A program made the position numbers and the translations under genes. DNA of 64,000 bases from Sva-07 sp963829585 (GTDB taxonomy: Bacteria > Actinomycetota > Acidimicrobiia > Acidimicrobiales > Ilumatobacteraceae): the NCBI GenBank assembly GCA_963829585.1, contig CAWHJD010000008.1, positions 59,553 through 123,552 on the forward strand, written 5' to 3'. The notes beneath the pieces are model-generated. The model was not told the origin of the DNA. It did not search any database and saw only the letters and a program-made list of their open reading frames with translations. Shown piece after piece: positions 34,314-44,252 of the stretch. The number at the start of each line of letters is the position of its first letter. Position 1 is the first letter of the stretch.

Positions 34314-35569
34314 ACGCCAGGGTTTCCGCGATCAGCGCCCGCACGTTCTCCGCGCTGCGCTTCCGCAACTACCGCCTCTATTTCGCCAGTCAGGCCGTGT
34401 CGTTCAGCGGCACGTGGATGCAGTTGATCGCCCAGTCGTGGCTGGTGCTCCAACTCACCGGGAGCGGCACTGCTCTCGGCACCGTCATGGCGATGCAGTT
34501 CCTGCCCACGCTGCTCCTCGCCCCGATCGGTGGCATGATCGCCGACCGCTACGACAAGCGTCGGCTCATCATGGCCACGCAGTCGATCGCCGGCCTGCTC
34601 GCGCTCACGCTCGGCATCGTCACCATCGCGGGCACGGTCGAACTCTGGATGGTCTACGCGATCGCAGCGGGCTTCGGCGCGGTCACAGCGGTCGACAATC
34701 CCAGTCGGCAGACCTTCGTGATGGAGATGGTCGGCCCGGCCGACGTGAGTAATGCCGTGACACTCAACAGCGTCGTCGTCAACGCTGCACGCGCCATCGG
34801 TCCGGCCATCGGCGGCGTCCTGATCGCCACGGTCGGCATCGGCCAGTGTTTCGTGTTCAACGCCGTGTCGTATCTCGCAGTCGTCGTGGCGTTGGTGTTG
34901 ATCCGAACCGACGAACTCCACCCCTCCGCCCGCAGCGTTCGTGCGCCGCGCCAGATGCGCGACGGCTTCCACTACGCCTGGAACACCACGACGCTGCGAA
35001 CGACCCTCGTCATGCTCGTCGTCATCGGGACATTGACCTACGAGTTCTCGACGACCCTGCCGCTGTTCGCCGAGTTCACCTTCGGAGCCGGAGCGAGCGG
35101 GCTCGCAGTGATGACGTCGTTGATGGGCGCGGGCGCCGTGGTGGGCGGCCTCGTCGTCGCATCGTCCGGGGCCGCCACCCCGCGCCGCTTCGTCATGGTC
35201 GCGGCCGCGTTCGGTCTGCTGGTGTGTGCCCTTGCCGCGATGCCGACGATTGCGACGGCCTACGTCGTGCTCCCACTCGTGGGCGCTGCGAGCGTGGGAA
35301 CGATCTCGTTGTCGAACGCCACACTGCAGCTCAACTCGGACCCCCGGTTCCGTGGCCGGGTGATGGCGCTGTTCTCGATGGCGCTGCTCGGTTCGACCCC
35401 GATCGGTGGCCCGATCGCCGGATGGGTTGCCGAGAACTTCAGCCCTCGCATTTCTCTGCTCATCGGTGGGGTCGCGGCGCTCGGCGCCGCTCTCTACGGT
35501 TGGCGCATGCTCGCACGCAACGCGTTGCTCGACGTCGTCGCAGCGACCGAGCCGGCAATGGCGAACTGA
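34310..35569 (+). CDS. MFS transporter (EntS-like exporter type)
   Basis: A 419-residue membrane protein with about 12 predicted helices. It starts with the FRNYRLYFASQAVSFSGTWM segment typical of the enterobactin-exporter-like MFS branch. The loop-2 motif is GGMIADRYDKRR and the loop-8 region has RFRGRVMALFSMALLGSTPIGG (split here). Such proteins export small hydrophobic molecules by proton exchange. It is translationally coupled to the MarR regulator, which probably senses the exported compound. Confidence 0.9.
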   Translation: MNARVSAISARTFSALRFRNYRLYFASQAVSFSGTWMQLIAQSWLVLQLTGSGTALGTVMAMQFLPTLLLAPIGGMIADRYDKRRLIMATQSIAGLLALTLGIVTIAGTVELWMVYAIAAGFGAVTAVDNPSRQTFVMEMVGPADVSNAVTLNSVVVNAARAIGPAIGGVLIATVGIGQCFVFNAVSYLAVVVALVLIRTDELHPSARSVRAPRQMRDGFHYAWNTTTLRTTLVMLVVIGTLTYEFSTTLPLFAEFTFGAGASGLAVMTSLMGAGAVVGGLVVASSGAATPRRFVMVAAAFGLLVCALAAMPTIATAYVVLPLVGAASVGTISLSNATLQLNSDPRFRGRVMALFSMALLGSTPIGGPIAGWVAENFSPRISLLIGGVAALGAALYGWRMLARNALLDVVAATEPAMAN

Positions 35570-35594
35570 GGGTCGAATAGCGCACGATGACATA

Positions 35595-35617
35595 TGATCC
35601 CGGGAACATCGGGATCA
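35595..35617. terminator. 8-bp hairpin between MFS and USP-like genes
   Basis: Arms TGATCCCG (35595-35602) and CGGGATCA (35610-35617) are perfect with a 7-base loop. It follows the MFS stop by 25 bases and precedes the next ATG by 10, so it is either a short terminator or an operator covering the ribosome site. Confidence 0.45.
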
Positions 35618-35627
35618 GGGGGTCGGG

Positions 35628-36089
35628 ATGCACACCGCGTTGATAGTTGCGAACCGCACCGTCGGGGGCGACGAACTCGCCGAGGAGGTCCGTCGGCGCG
35701 TCGCCGAGGGAGGCTGCGAGTTCCACCTGCTCGTGCCCGTGGCCAGCCCGGTGTCGTCAGCGGTGGCGATCGGAACGGCCGTCGGCGACGCTGCGAACAT
35801 CTCCCCGACGGCATCACTCGAGGTCAGCGACGAGCGTCAGATCGCTCGCGATCGGTTGGCATACGGTCTCGAATGGCTGGCGTCACTGGGTGCCACCGCA
35901 ACCGGTGAACTGTCGACCGACTGCGACACTGCCGCCGCCGTTGCCCGCATCGTGCAGGCCGAGGAGGTCGACGAGATCATCGTGTCGACGCTCCCCACGA
36001 CGATCTCGCGGTGGCTGCACCAGGATCTTCCGCACCGGATCGAACGCAAGGTGGAACTGCCGGTCACGGTCATCACCGGGAGGGCATGA
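35628..36089 (+). CDS. USP-like small alpha/beta protein
   Basis: A 153-residue protein with a Rossmann-like repeat of strand-helix units: HTALIVANRTVGGDELAEEV, FHLLVPVASP, and EVDEIIVSTLPTTISRWLHQDLPHRIERKV, ending in a VTVITG strand. This order matches the universal stress protein fold, but the usual ATP-loop GxxGxxxxG before the last strand is not present. No catalytic role is suggested. It is followed 63 bases on by the MBL-GAF gene in the same direction. Confidence 0.68.
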   Translation: MHTALIVANRTVGGDELAEEVRRRVAEGGCEFHLLVPVASPVSSAVAIGTAVGDAANISPTASLEVSDERQIARDRLAYGLEWLASLGATATGELSTDCDTAAAVARIVQAEEVDEIIVSTLPTTISRWLHQDLPHRIERKVELPVTVITGRA

Positions 36090-36152
36090 GCCCACCGTCG
36101 CGTGCGTCGACGGGTCCGTCATCCCGTAGGGTCCAGATCGGAGGACCAGTCG

Positions 36153-37952
36153 ATGCAGGTGACGTTCTGGGGTACGAGAGGTTCGATCGCGAAGGCCGGT
36201 GCCTCCACGCTCCGATTCGGTGGCAACACGTCGTGTGTGTCGGTCCGCTCCGACGCCGACACGACGATCGTGATCGACTGCGGGACCGGCGCGCACGGCC
36301 TCGGCCAGCGACTGCTCGCTGAGGCAGATGGCGCTCCCGTCGACGGGCACATCCTCATCAGCCACACCCACTGGGACCACATCCAGGGGCTGCCGTTCTT
36401 CGCGCCGCTGTTCCGGGCGGGCAATCGATGGGAGCTCTATGGTCCGAGCGGGCTGGGTGGCTCCCTGAGCGAGATCCTGGCCGGCCAGATGGAGTACCGG
36501 TACTTCCCGGTTGCCATCAGTCAACTGTCGGCCGACGTCGAACATCACGACCTCGTCGAGGGCACGTTCGACATCGACGACGTGCGCGTCGAGACCCACT
36601 ATCTGAACCACCCGGCGCTCACCCTCGCCTACCGGCTCGAGGTCGACGGGGCGACGGTCGTGTACGCCTCCGACCACGAGCCGCACGATCACGTCCTCGC
36701 CTTCGGTGGTGACGTGTCACGCAACCGCCACGACGACGCCCATGCCCGATTCGTCGCCGGCGCCGACCTCCTCATCCACGACGCCCAGTACCTGGCTTCG
36801 GAGTACGACGACCATGTCGGCTGGGGCCACAGCACCGTCGAGTACGTCATCGACATCGCTCGGCGTGCGGGTGTCGCCCGAGTCGCCCTCTACCACCACG
36901 ACCCCAATCGCACCGATGACGATGTCGACGACCTCGTCGCTCGTGCTCGAGCTCACGCTGTCGCCTCGGGATTCGACGGAGAGGTCTTCGCCGCCGAGGA
37001 GGGCATGAGCATCGAATTGCGGAGCGATGCAGGGCGCACGAAGCGACCGGCGCTGCCAGCCGCCACGTCGGCGCTCGCCCCCCACTCGACGTCGGTGGTC
37101 GTCTTCGCCCGTTCGCCGGAGATCGCCGATGCGCTCGGTGAGGCAGCCGGAGCCGAACAGCTCGACGTGATGATCACCGACGACCTGCACCGTGCGTTCG
37201 AGGAAGTGCGCGCACATCGGCCCGGCATCGTGCTGGTCGAGGCGGTCGACGATGACGACGGATTCGATCTCGTCGCAGCCATCCGTGGCCTGGAAGCGCC
37301 GTACGGCGACGACGTCCCGGTGATCGCGGTCGGTGCGGCCAGCGCTCGCTGGCACCCCGATTCCGAGGAGCGCAGCATCACCGAGTGGCTCGTGTGGCCG
37401 GCGAGCGAGTTCTACCTCAGGACCAAGGTGCGGTCGTGGTTGCTGCGACGTGTCGCCCGCTGGGAGAACGCTCCCGTGCCGGTCGACGAAGCGAGCCGGA
37501 TTGCGTCACTGCACGCGCTCGACATCCTCGACACCGAGCCAGAGGATCGATTCGACCGTTGTACAGCGGAAATCAGCGCCGAGCTCGACGTTCCGATCGC
37601 GTTGGTCAGCCTCGTCGACACGGACCGGCAGTGGTTCAAGTCACGACACGGACTCGACGTGAGCGAAACGCCGCGCGACATGTCACTCTGCGCGCACGCC
37701 ATTCTCGAGCCCGACGTCATGCACGTGCCCGACACGCTCGCGGATCCCCGGTTCGCAGAGAATCCCTTCGTCGTCGACGAGCCGCGGGTCCGCTTCTACG
37801 CAGGCATGCCATTGACGCTCGCCGATGGCAGCCGGGTCGGCACGCTCTGCATCGCCGACTACCGACCGCGGTATCTCGATGCCGACCAACTCGACGCGCT
37901 CCGGCGAGTTGCATCCGTGGTGGTGGACGAACTCGAAGCGGCCCCGGAATGA
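36153..37952 (+). CDS. metallo-beta-lactamase-fold protein fused to receiver-like and GAF domains
   Basis: A 599-residue multidomain protein. Residues 1 to about 285 form an MBL-fold hydrolase with HxHxDH in ISHTHWDHIQG (H71, H73, D75, H76), a later NHP, an ASDHEPHDH segment and YHHDPNR. Residues about 310 to 425 look like a degenerate receiver (TSVVVFARSPEIADAL, then GIVLVEAVDDDDGFDLV) with an acidic site but no clear phospho-Asp context. Residues about 445 to 598 are a GAF domain of the type that follows SLHALDILDTEPEDRFDRC, with DRQWFKSRHGLD and ARFYAGMPL-like segments. The ATG at 36153 has GGAGGA 7 bases upstream. A signal-dependent phosphodiesterase-like role is possible; no membrane anchor. 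Confidence 0.85.
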   Translation: MQVTFWGTRGSIAKAGASTLRFGGNTSCVSVRSDADTTIVIDCGTGAHGLGQRLLAEADGAPVDGHILISHTHWDHIQGLPFFAPLFRAGNRWELYGPSGLGGSLSEILAGQMEYRYFPVAISQLSADVEHHDLVEGTFDIDDVRVETHYLNHPALTLAYRLEVDGATVVYASDHEPHDHVLAFGGDVSRNRHDDAHARFVAGADLLIHDAQYLASEYDDHVGWGHSTVEYVIDIARRAGVARVALYHHDPNRTDDDVDDLVARARAHAVASGFDGEVFAAEEGMSIELRSDAGRTKRPALPAATSALAPHSTSVVVFARSPEIADALGEAAGAEQLDVMITDDLHRAFEEVRAHRPGIVLVEAVDDDDGFDLVAAIRGLEAPYGDDVPVIAVGAASARWHPDSEERSITEWLVWPASEFYLRTKVRSWLLRRVARWENAPVPVDEASRIASLHALDILDTEPEDRFDRCTAEISAELDVPIALVSLVDTDRQWFKSRHGLDVSETPRDMSLCAHAILEPDVMHVPDTLADPRFAENPFVVDEPRVRFYAGMPLTLADGSRVGTLCIADYRPRYLDADQLDALRRVASVVVDELEAAPE

Positions 37953-37989
37953 CGGACCTGACGCTCGACAGCGGTCGAGCAGCAGTTCG

Positions 37990-39028
37990 TCAGGCGGCGT
38001 AGGCGCCGACGATGGGGGCGAGTTCGTCGGGCGATGCGCCGTGCATGATGACTGCATCGGCGCCGAGAGCGAACTGGCCGCGAACCGCGGCGGCGCACTC
38101 GTCCGGGCTTCCCGGTCGCCGACGGCGCCAGCCACTCGTCGGGGATGAGCGTGGCGATGTGTTCGAGCTGTTCGGTGGTGGCGTCGACGTCGATCGCACT
38201 GCGGAATCCGGCAACCATCTCGTCGGCTCTGAACCTGGCCAGCACCGCCGGATCCCACCGGTTCGTCTCGACCATGAGGTCACCGTAGGCCTGGAGATAC
38301 GTCGCCAAGCGGCCAACGGTCTTCTTCAACCGCGTCGGCTCGGGCAGGTGATCACCGATCGTCGCGAAGCACGACCACACCGTCACGGCGTCGGGATCGC
38401 GCCCGGCGCGCTCGGCGGCCCGTTTCACGGTTGCCACACAACGCTGCAGGGTCTCGTCGGAGAAGAACGTGTGCAGGATGACGTGGTCGAATGCCCTCCC
38501 GCCGAGTTCCAGCGAGTTCGGTCCGAACGCCACGAGTCCGAGGCCGATGTCCTCGTCGAAGGTCGGATCGAGTCGCAACACGGGGTAGCGGCCGGCCGGC
38601 CCGTCGTGGCCGATGACGGTCTCGCCGTGCCAGAGGCGCCGCATCAGCCCGGCGAAGTCCTCCATCTGAGCGGTGGTGATCCGGGGGATCCCGTACGCGT
38701 CGAACAGCGGTGCGATGCCGCGTCCGATCCCGAGAACGAATCGGCCGCCGGTGAGACGGTGCATGGTGGTGGCGTACGAGGCCGTCACCATCGGATGGCG
38801 GGTGTTGTGGTTGGTGGCGCCGGTGATGATCTTCAGGTTCGTCGAGGCGACGGCGGCCGCGCCCGACAGGGTGACTGCTTCCTTGACGTTGAAGCGCTCG
38901 CTGATGAACACCGCTCCGAGGCCGAGTTCCTCGGCGCGAGCGCACTCGGTGATCAGATCGCGTGGGTTCTGGGCCCCGCCGGCGAGCGTGTAGAAGCCAA
39001 GTTCGGGGAAGCGAGGGGCCACGGTCAT
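37990..39028 (-). CDS. LLM-class F420-dependent oxidoreductase (single +1 frameshift)
   Basis: About 345 residues of a luciferase-like enzyme of the type annotated in mycobacteria as F420-dependent oxidoreductase. It has FPELGFYTLAGGAQNPRDL, the GRFVLGIGRGIAPLFDAYG segment and a C-terminal ADAVIMHGASPDELAPIV strand-helix. The frame shifts +1 near 38120; skipping one A on the coding strand (GGG-A-AGC) gives a smooth ATGSPDECAAAVRG. The start ATG overlaps the stop of the esterase upstream (ATGA). Confidence 0.85.
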
Positions 39029-39927
39029 ACGGCCAGGGTCGCTGGAGTACGTGAGCGCATGAACACCGCAGCGCGCACGAGAGCATCGGTCGCCTCGGGC
39101 ACCATCCGGGCGAACGACTGGTACACGTGCCACATGCCGTCGGCGAGGTCGAGGGTGACCTCGACGCCGGCCTCTCGGGCCCGCTCGGCGAGGCGGGTCG
39201 AGTCGGACAGCAGCACCTCGTCCATCCCGGTCTGGATCAGCATCGGCGGCAAGCCGGCGAGGTCGGCGAAGAGGGGAGACACGCGCGGGTCGTCGAGTGG
39301 GACATCGCCGGCGTAGACCCTTCCGGCCTCGGCGATCTTGGCGCCGTCGATCATCGGATCGGCAGCGGCTCGGGTGACGACCGACTCACCCGAGCCGGTG
39401 AGGTCGGTCCAGGGCGACAGGAGATATGCCGCCGCCGGCAACGGGTCGCCGGCGTCGCGGAGCGCCACGAGGGTCGACAACGCCGCGCCGCCGCCCGCCG
39501 AGTCGCCGGCGATCGTCACGACCGCCGGATCGACGTCCGCGATCAGGGCACGGTAGGCCGCCACGCAATCGTCGATCGCTGCGGGATACACGTGCTCGGG
39601 TGCGAGCCGGTACTCGATCAACGTGGCAGTGGCCGCCGCCCGCTTCGCCAGATTGGCGACCATCGCGATGTGGCTCTTCGGCGATCCCAGGACGTACGCG
39701 CCGCCGTGGATGTACAACACGTGCCGATCGGGCTCGACGGCAGTCGGCGTCGCGACGATTGCCGGCACACCGCCGACGAGCGTGTCGATGTAGTCGACGT
39801 GGCGGGGCCGTGGGAGTCGATCGACCTGATCCATCCGTGCGCGGGCCTCGTCGACGGAGAGTTCCGAACCGCTCGACAGGCGAGCGAGGAGCCTGCGCGC
39901 GGCCCGCGCCCTGATCGAGGTCGTCAT
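39025..39927 (-). CDS. alpha/beta hydrolase fold-3 (hormone-sensitive-lipase type) esterase
   Basis: A 300-residue esterase. The oxyanion motif HGGAYVLG, the nucleophile elbow GDSAGGG, the aspartate in TGMDEVLLSD and the histidine in GMWHVYQSF form the family IV triad. The ATG at 39927 is preferred to an extension of 7 residues. It overlaps the LLM gene by 4 bases, so the two are co-translated. It probably hydrolyses short to medium acyl esters. Confidence 0.9.
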   Translation of the reverse strand: MTTSIRARAARRLLARLSSGSELSVDEARARMDQVDRLPRPRHVDYIDTLVGGVPAIVATPTAVEPDRHVLYIHGGAYVLGSPKSHIAMVANLAKRAAATATLIEYRLAPEHVYPAAIDDCVAAYRALIADVDPAVVTIAGDSAGGGAALSTLVALRDAGDPLPAAAYLLSPWTDLTGSGESVVTRAAADPMIDGAKIAEAGRVYAGDVPLDDPRVSPLFADLAGLPPMLIQTGMDEVLLSDSTRLAERAREAGVEVTLDLADGMWHVYQSFARMVPEATDALVRAAVFMRSRTPATLAV

Positions 39928-39970
39928 GGGTTGCGATGTTACGAGCACCGGGCCATGGGCCGGCAGTCGG

Positions 39971-42809
39971 TCATCCCGAGTTCCGCAGCCCGGTGGCGAT
40001 GGCGTTGATCGACAGCAGGATCCCGCGTTCGACCATCTCGTCGCGATCCCCGTCTCGGAATCTGCGGAGCAGGTCGACCTGCATCACGTGGAGTGGGTCG
40101 AGGTACGGGTAGCGGTTGTTCAGGCTGCGCGCGAGCAGCGCATTGTCGGCGAGCAGCGTCGGCGATCCGGTGATGCGACCGTGCCACTCGACGGTGCGAC
40201 GGTGCTCGTCGGCGATGGCGCCGAAGATGTCGGTGCGTGTGCGGTCGTCCTCGACCAGGACCTCGGCGTACCGCCGGGCGATGTCGAGATCGGTCTTCGC
40301 CAACACCATGCCCATGTTGTCGATCATCGACCGGAAGAACGGCCACCGCCGGTACATCGACGCGAGCTGATCGAGACGATCGTCGCCGTCGACGTATGCC
40401 TCGACCGCCGACCCGACGCCGAACCATGCCGGGATCATCAAACGGCACTGCGTCCACCCGAAAACCCACGGGATCGCCCGGAGGTCCTCGATGGCCGTCG
40501 AAGCCGTCCGGGAGGCAGGTCGACTCCCCACGTTCAGTCTGGCGATCTCGTCGGTCGGGGTGATCGAGCGGAAGAACGTGACGAATCGATCGTCGCCGTA
40601 CACGAGCCGCCGATACGCCGTCGAACGCCAGGTCGGCGAGTTCGCCCATCGCCATTTCGTCGGCCGGGTCGGGCAGGGGCATCCGCTTCGAGGTGTGCAG
40701 CAGTGAGGCCTCGAGGGTCGCGGCCACGAGCGTCTCGAGGTTTCGACGCGCCATCGCTGGATTCGAGTACTTGGCGGCCACCATTTCGCCCTGTTCGGTC
40801 AGGCGGATCGAGCGGTCGACAGATCCGGGAGGCAGGGCCAGAATCGCCTGGTACGCCGGGCCGCCGCCGCGACCCACCGTGCCACCGCGTCCGTGGAAGA
40901 AGCGGAGTTGCACCCTTGCCTGCTCGGCGACCGCGACCAGCGACGACTGGGCCGCGGAGAGGTTCCAGTGCGAACACAGGTAGCCGCCGTCCTTGTTCGA
41001 GTCGGAGTAGCCGATCATCACCTCTTGGCGGTCGCCACGCGATCGTACGAGGTCCGCATAGACGGAATTCGCGAGCAGACGGCCGAGCACGTCCGCCGAA
41101 CGGCCGAGATCGTCGATCGTCTCGAACAGCGGCACGATGTCGAGTGTCGTCGTGGCCGGCTGCCCGGGTACGGCCGCCGTGACGAGACCGACCTCCTTGA
41201 GCAGGACGGCGACCTCGAGCACGTCACTGACGTCGTGGGCCATCGAGATGACGTAGTGGGGGAGTACGACACGACCGACCCGGTTGCAGGCAGCCGCTGC
41301 TTCGTCGAGGATCGCGAGTTCGGCGACGGTGACGTCGCTGTACTTCGCCGTCGGGATGTCGCAGCAGGCGAGGTGTGCGGAGTTCGGCCTCGAGCAGCCG
41401 CACGTGTGACGCTTCGTCGAGTTCGGTGTAGTCGTCACAGACGGCGGCGGCCGCGAACAGATCCGAGATCACATGCTCGTGGACGGCGGAGTTCTGGCGC
41501 ACGTCGAGTCCGCAGAGATGGGCGCCGAACACGGCGACGCCGCGGCGAACGGGCTCGACGATCTGGTCCGCGATCGCTGCTGCACCGTGGCTCCGCAACG
41601 ACGAGATGACCACGTCGAGGTCGTCGGCGAGTTCACCGATCTCGGCATATGCGCGACGGGGTTCTGTCGGAGGTGGCCCGGGTGGTCCGTCCGTCGAATC
41701 GATGACCTCCGGCCGCGAACGCGTGCAGCCTGGCGTGCATCCCCCGTAGCGCACGGCGGTAGGGCTCGTCGGCCCGGAACGGCGACTCGTCGCCGGATGC
41801 AGCCGCGAGAGCCAGGAGTTCGGCCGACGGTGTCACCAGACGGTCCGTCATCGAGAGCCGGTGCGCCAGCGCGTCCAGCATCTCCAGGTGGTGGCCGAGT
41901 GCGGTCGCCGTCTGGCGATGGATCGCGTATCGCAGCACCTCGGCCGTCACGAAGGGGTTGCCGTCTCGGTCACCGCCGATCCACGAACCCATGGTGACCG
42001 CATGAGAGGCGTCCACCGTCTCGTCGGTGTTCGTCGCGGCAGCGAGTGCGCTCTCGAAGTCCTTCGTGAGGGCCGGGATCACCTCGAAGAGGCTGGTTCC
42101 GTAGTACCGGATCGCCTCGTTGATCTCGTCACGAACGCGGAGCTTGGAGAGTCTGAGGAGGGCTGTCTGCCAGAGCAACAGCACGCGCACGGACAGCTGC
42201 TGATCGATCTCGGCGCACCCGACGGGGTCTTCGGCGACGCGGCCTGCGCTCGTCGAGCAGGTCGGCGACCTCTTCGAGTACTTCGAGGATCGTCTTGCGA
42301 CGAACCTCCGTGGGATGGGCGGTGATGACAGGTGTCACCTGGATCTCCGTCGCGGCGGCGAGCAGCTGCTCGGAAGGCACACCGGCGGCAAGGAGGTGAT
42401 CGATCGACGCGCGCAGACTGCCGGGGCGTGGCGATCCGGTCCCGCGACGCTCGTGTCGGCGACGGCGTTCGACGTGCACGTCTTCGGCCGTGTTGGCCAG
42501 CAGCGAGAGCCAGTCGAGTGCCCGCAGCACCAGGAGCTGCTCGGCGAGTGGGCGCCGACTCAGCGCCTCGCGGATCGCCGCGACGGAACTCGTCCCGGTA
42601 CGGCGACCATCGACGGCGAGCTGTCGGACCTGCTCGACGAGTTCGAACGTCTCGTCGCCCTCGGTGGCGCGAATGGCGTCGCCGAGCAGCCGTCCGAGCA
42701 GACGGATGTCGGTGCTCACCAGATCGGCGGAATGATCGGCGGAATGATCGGCGGAATGACCGGCCGAATGGTCGGGAGTGTGAGCGGGGGGAGCGGCGAC
42801 GTCCGACAT
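39971..42809 (-). CDS. ppc: phosphoenolpyruvate carboxylase (four +1 frameshifts)
   Basis: A PEP carboxylase of about 945 residues spread over five segments. Diagnostic sites are all there: the catalytic His in VITAHPTEVRRKT, GSWIGGDRDGNPF, the GYSDSNKDGG segment, FFHGRGGTVGRGGGP and the C-terminal TGLRNSG. The frame steps +1 near 42248, 41720, 41360 and 40615; each join is smooth after removing one base (for example DERGRVAEDPVGCAE near 42248). The N-terminus carries an unusual DHSA tetrapeptide repeat (42722-42769). The enzyme fixes bicarbonate onto PEP to give oxaloacetate and fills the TCA cycle. It is divergent from glgA. Confidence 0.92.
42722..42769. repeat. 12-bp tandem repeat inside the ppc N-terminus
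   Basis: Four head-to-tail copies of GATCGGCGGAAT (three exact, the fourth with two changes) encode DHSA tetrapeptide repeats on the minus strand. Being a multiple of three bases it can change in number without breaking the frame. Confidence 0.88.
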
Positions 42810-42847
42810 CCATCCAGTCAAGCGCGCGGCGCGCCAGACTGGAACCC

Positions 42848-44231
42848 GTGAGAGTCGTGTTCGCCACTGCCGAACTCGCGCCCGTCGCAACAGTGGGTGG
42901 TCTCGCCTCCGCAGCGGCGGGTCTGGGCATCGAATTGCGGCGCCAAGGGGTCGATGTCGAATTCGTGATGCCCGACTACGGCGGGGTCGAACTGGCCGGT
43001 GAGTCGACGATCGATCTCGACGTCCCGTCGTGGGTCGGCCCGGCCCGTGTCCGTATCGGTCTGCATCCCGTCGTCGGTCGCCTGCATCTCGTGTCGGTGC
43101 CGGGCATGGCGCGTCCGCATCCCTACCTGCAGGCGAACGGCGAGGGCTGGCACGACAACAGTGACCGGTTCTTCCGGTTCGCGCGCGCAGTGGCCGCCTA
43201 CACCGAACTCGATCGACCCGATGTCCTCCACCTGAACGACTGGCACACCGGACCGGTGCTCGCTGCGCTCGACGATCCGCCGCCCACGGTGCTGTCGCTC
43301 CACAACCTGGCGTACCAAGGCGTCACCGACCGGTCGTGGCTCGATCTGATCGGCCCGCGAGCGGCGCACTTCGAGTGGTGGGGTGACACCAATCCGCTCT
43401 CGGGGGCGCTGGCCCTCGCCGACCGGATCGTGGCCGTCTCGCCGCACTACGCCACCGAGATCGTGACTCGTGAAGGCGGCGTCGGGTTGGACGAGCAGCT
43501 GCGAAACCGCGGCGGCGACGTCGTAGGCATCCGCAACGGCATCGACACCGACGTGTGGAACCCGGCCACCGACCCGCTCATCGAGTCCCATTTCGAACCG
43601 ACAGACCTCGGGCGCCGTGATGCCAATCGTCGGGCACTGCATGACCGGTTCGATTTCGCCCTCGACGGGGTGCCTCTCGCCACCGTCGTGACCAGGCTGA
43701 CCCACCAGAAGGGCATCGATCTGCTGGCCTCCGCTCGTCGCGCTGCTCGAACAGATCCCGATGAGGTTGGCCATTCTCGGCTCGGGTGATGCCGGTCTGG
43801 CCGCCCACCTCCACCGACTCGCCGGTGAGCATCCCTCCTCGTTCGCCTTCGTCGAGGGATACGACGAATCGCTGTCGCACCTCATGTTCGCCGGCGCCGA
43901 CGCCTACCTCGTGCCGAGTCGATTCGAGCCGTGCGGCCTGACCCAGATGCAGGCGATGCGATACGGGGCGATCCCGATCGTGACGGCGGTCGGAGGCCTG
44001 GTCGACACCGTGCTCGACGCCGACCTCGACCGACGCGGGACAGGGTTCGTGGCCGGCCGGGCCACGTCGGAGGATCTGCTCGCGGCGATGTTCCGTGCGG
44101 CTCGCCGCATCCGCGATCGTCGTCGCCGCGAGGTGCTGCAACGTCGGATCATGAACATCGACTGGTCGTGGAAGTCGCCCGCAGGTGAATATCTCTCGCT
44201 GTACGCCGGACTATCCGAGCGATCCCGGTGA
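42848..44231 (+). CDS. glgA: glycogen synthase, GT5 family (single +1 frameshift)
   Basis: About 460 residues. The N-terminal GT-B domain has FATAELAPVATVGGL, HLNDWHTGPVLAAL and RNGIDTDVWNP; the C-terminal domain has the retaining-GT acid region SRFEPCGLTQMQAMRYG and the GGLVDTV loop. At the usual KTGG nucleotide-sugar loop this protein reads TVGG, so the conserved lysine seems to be missing. The frame shifts +1 near 43735; dropping one G (TCC-G-CTC) gives LLASLVALLEQIPMRLAIL. It elongates glucan from ADP-glucose made by the glgC product encoded 22 bases downstream. GTG start. Confidence 0.88.
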
Positions 44232-44252
44232 CGATGTGTACGTTGGAGATCG

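Noticed and set aside
42722..42769. Possible CRISPR-like array
   Set aside because: The units are 12 bp and contiguous with no spacers, in frame within ppc.
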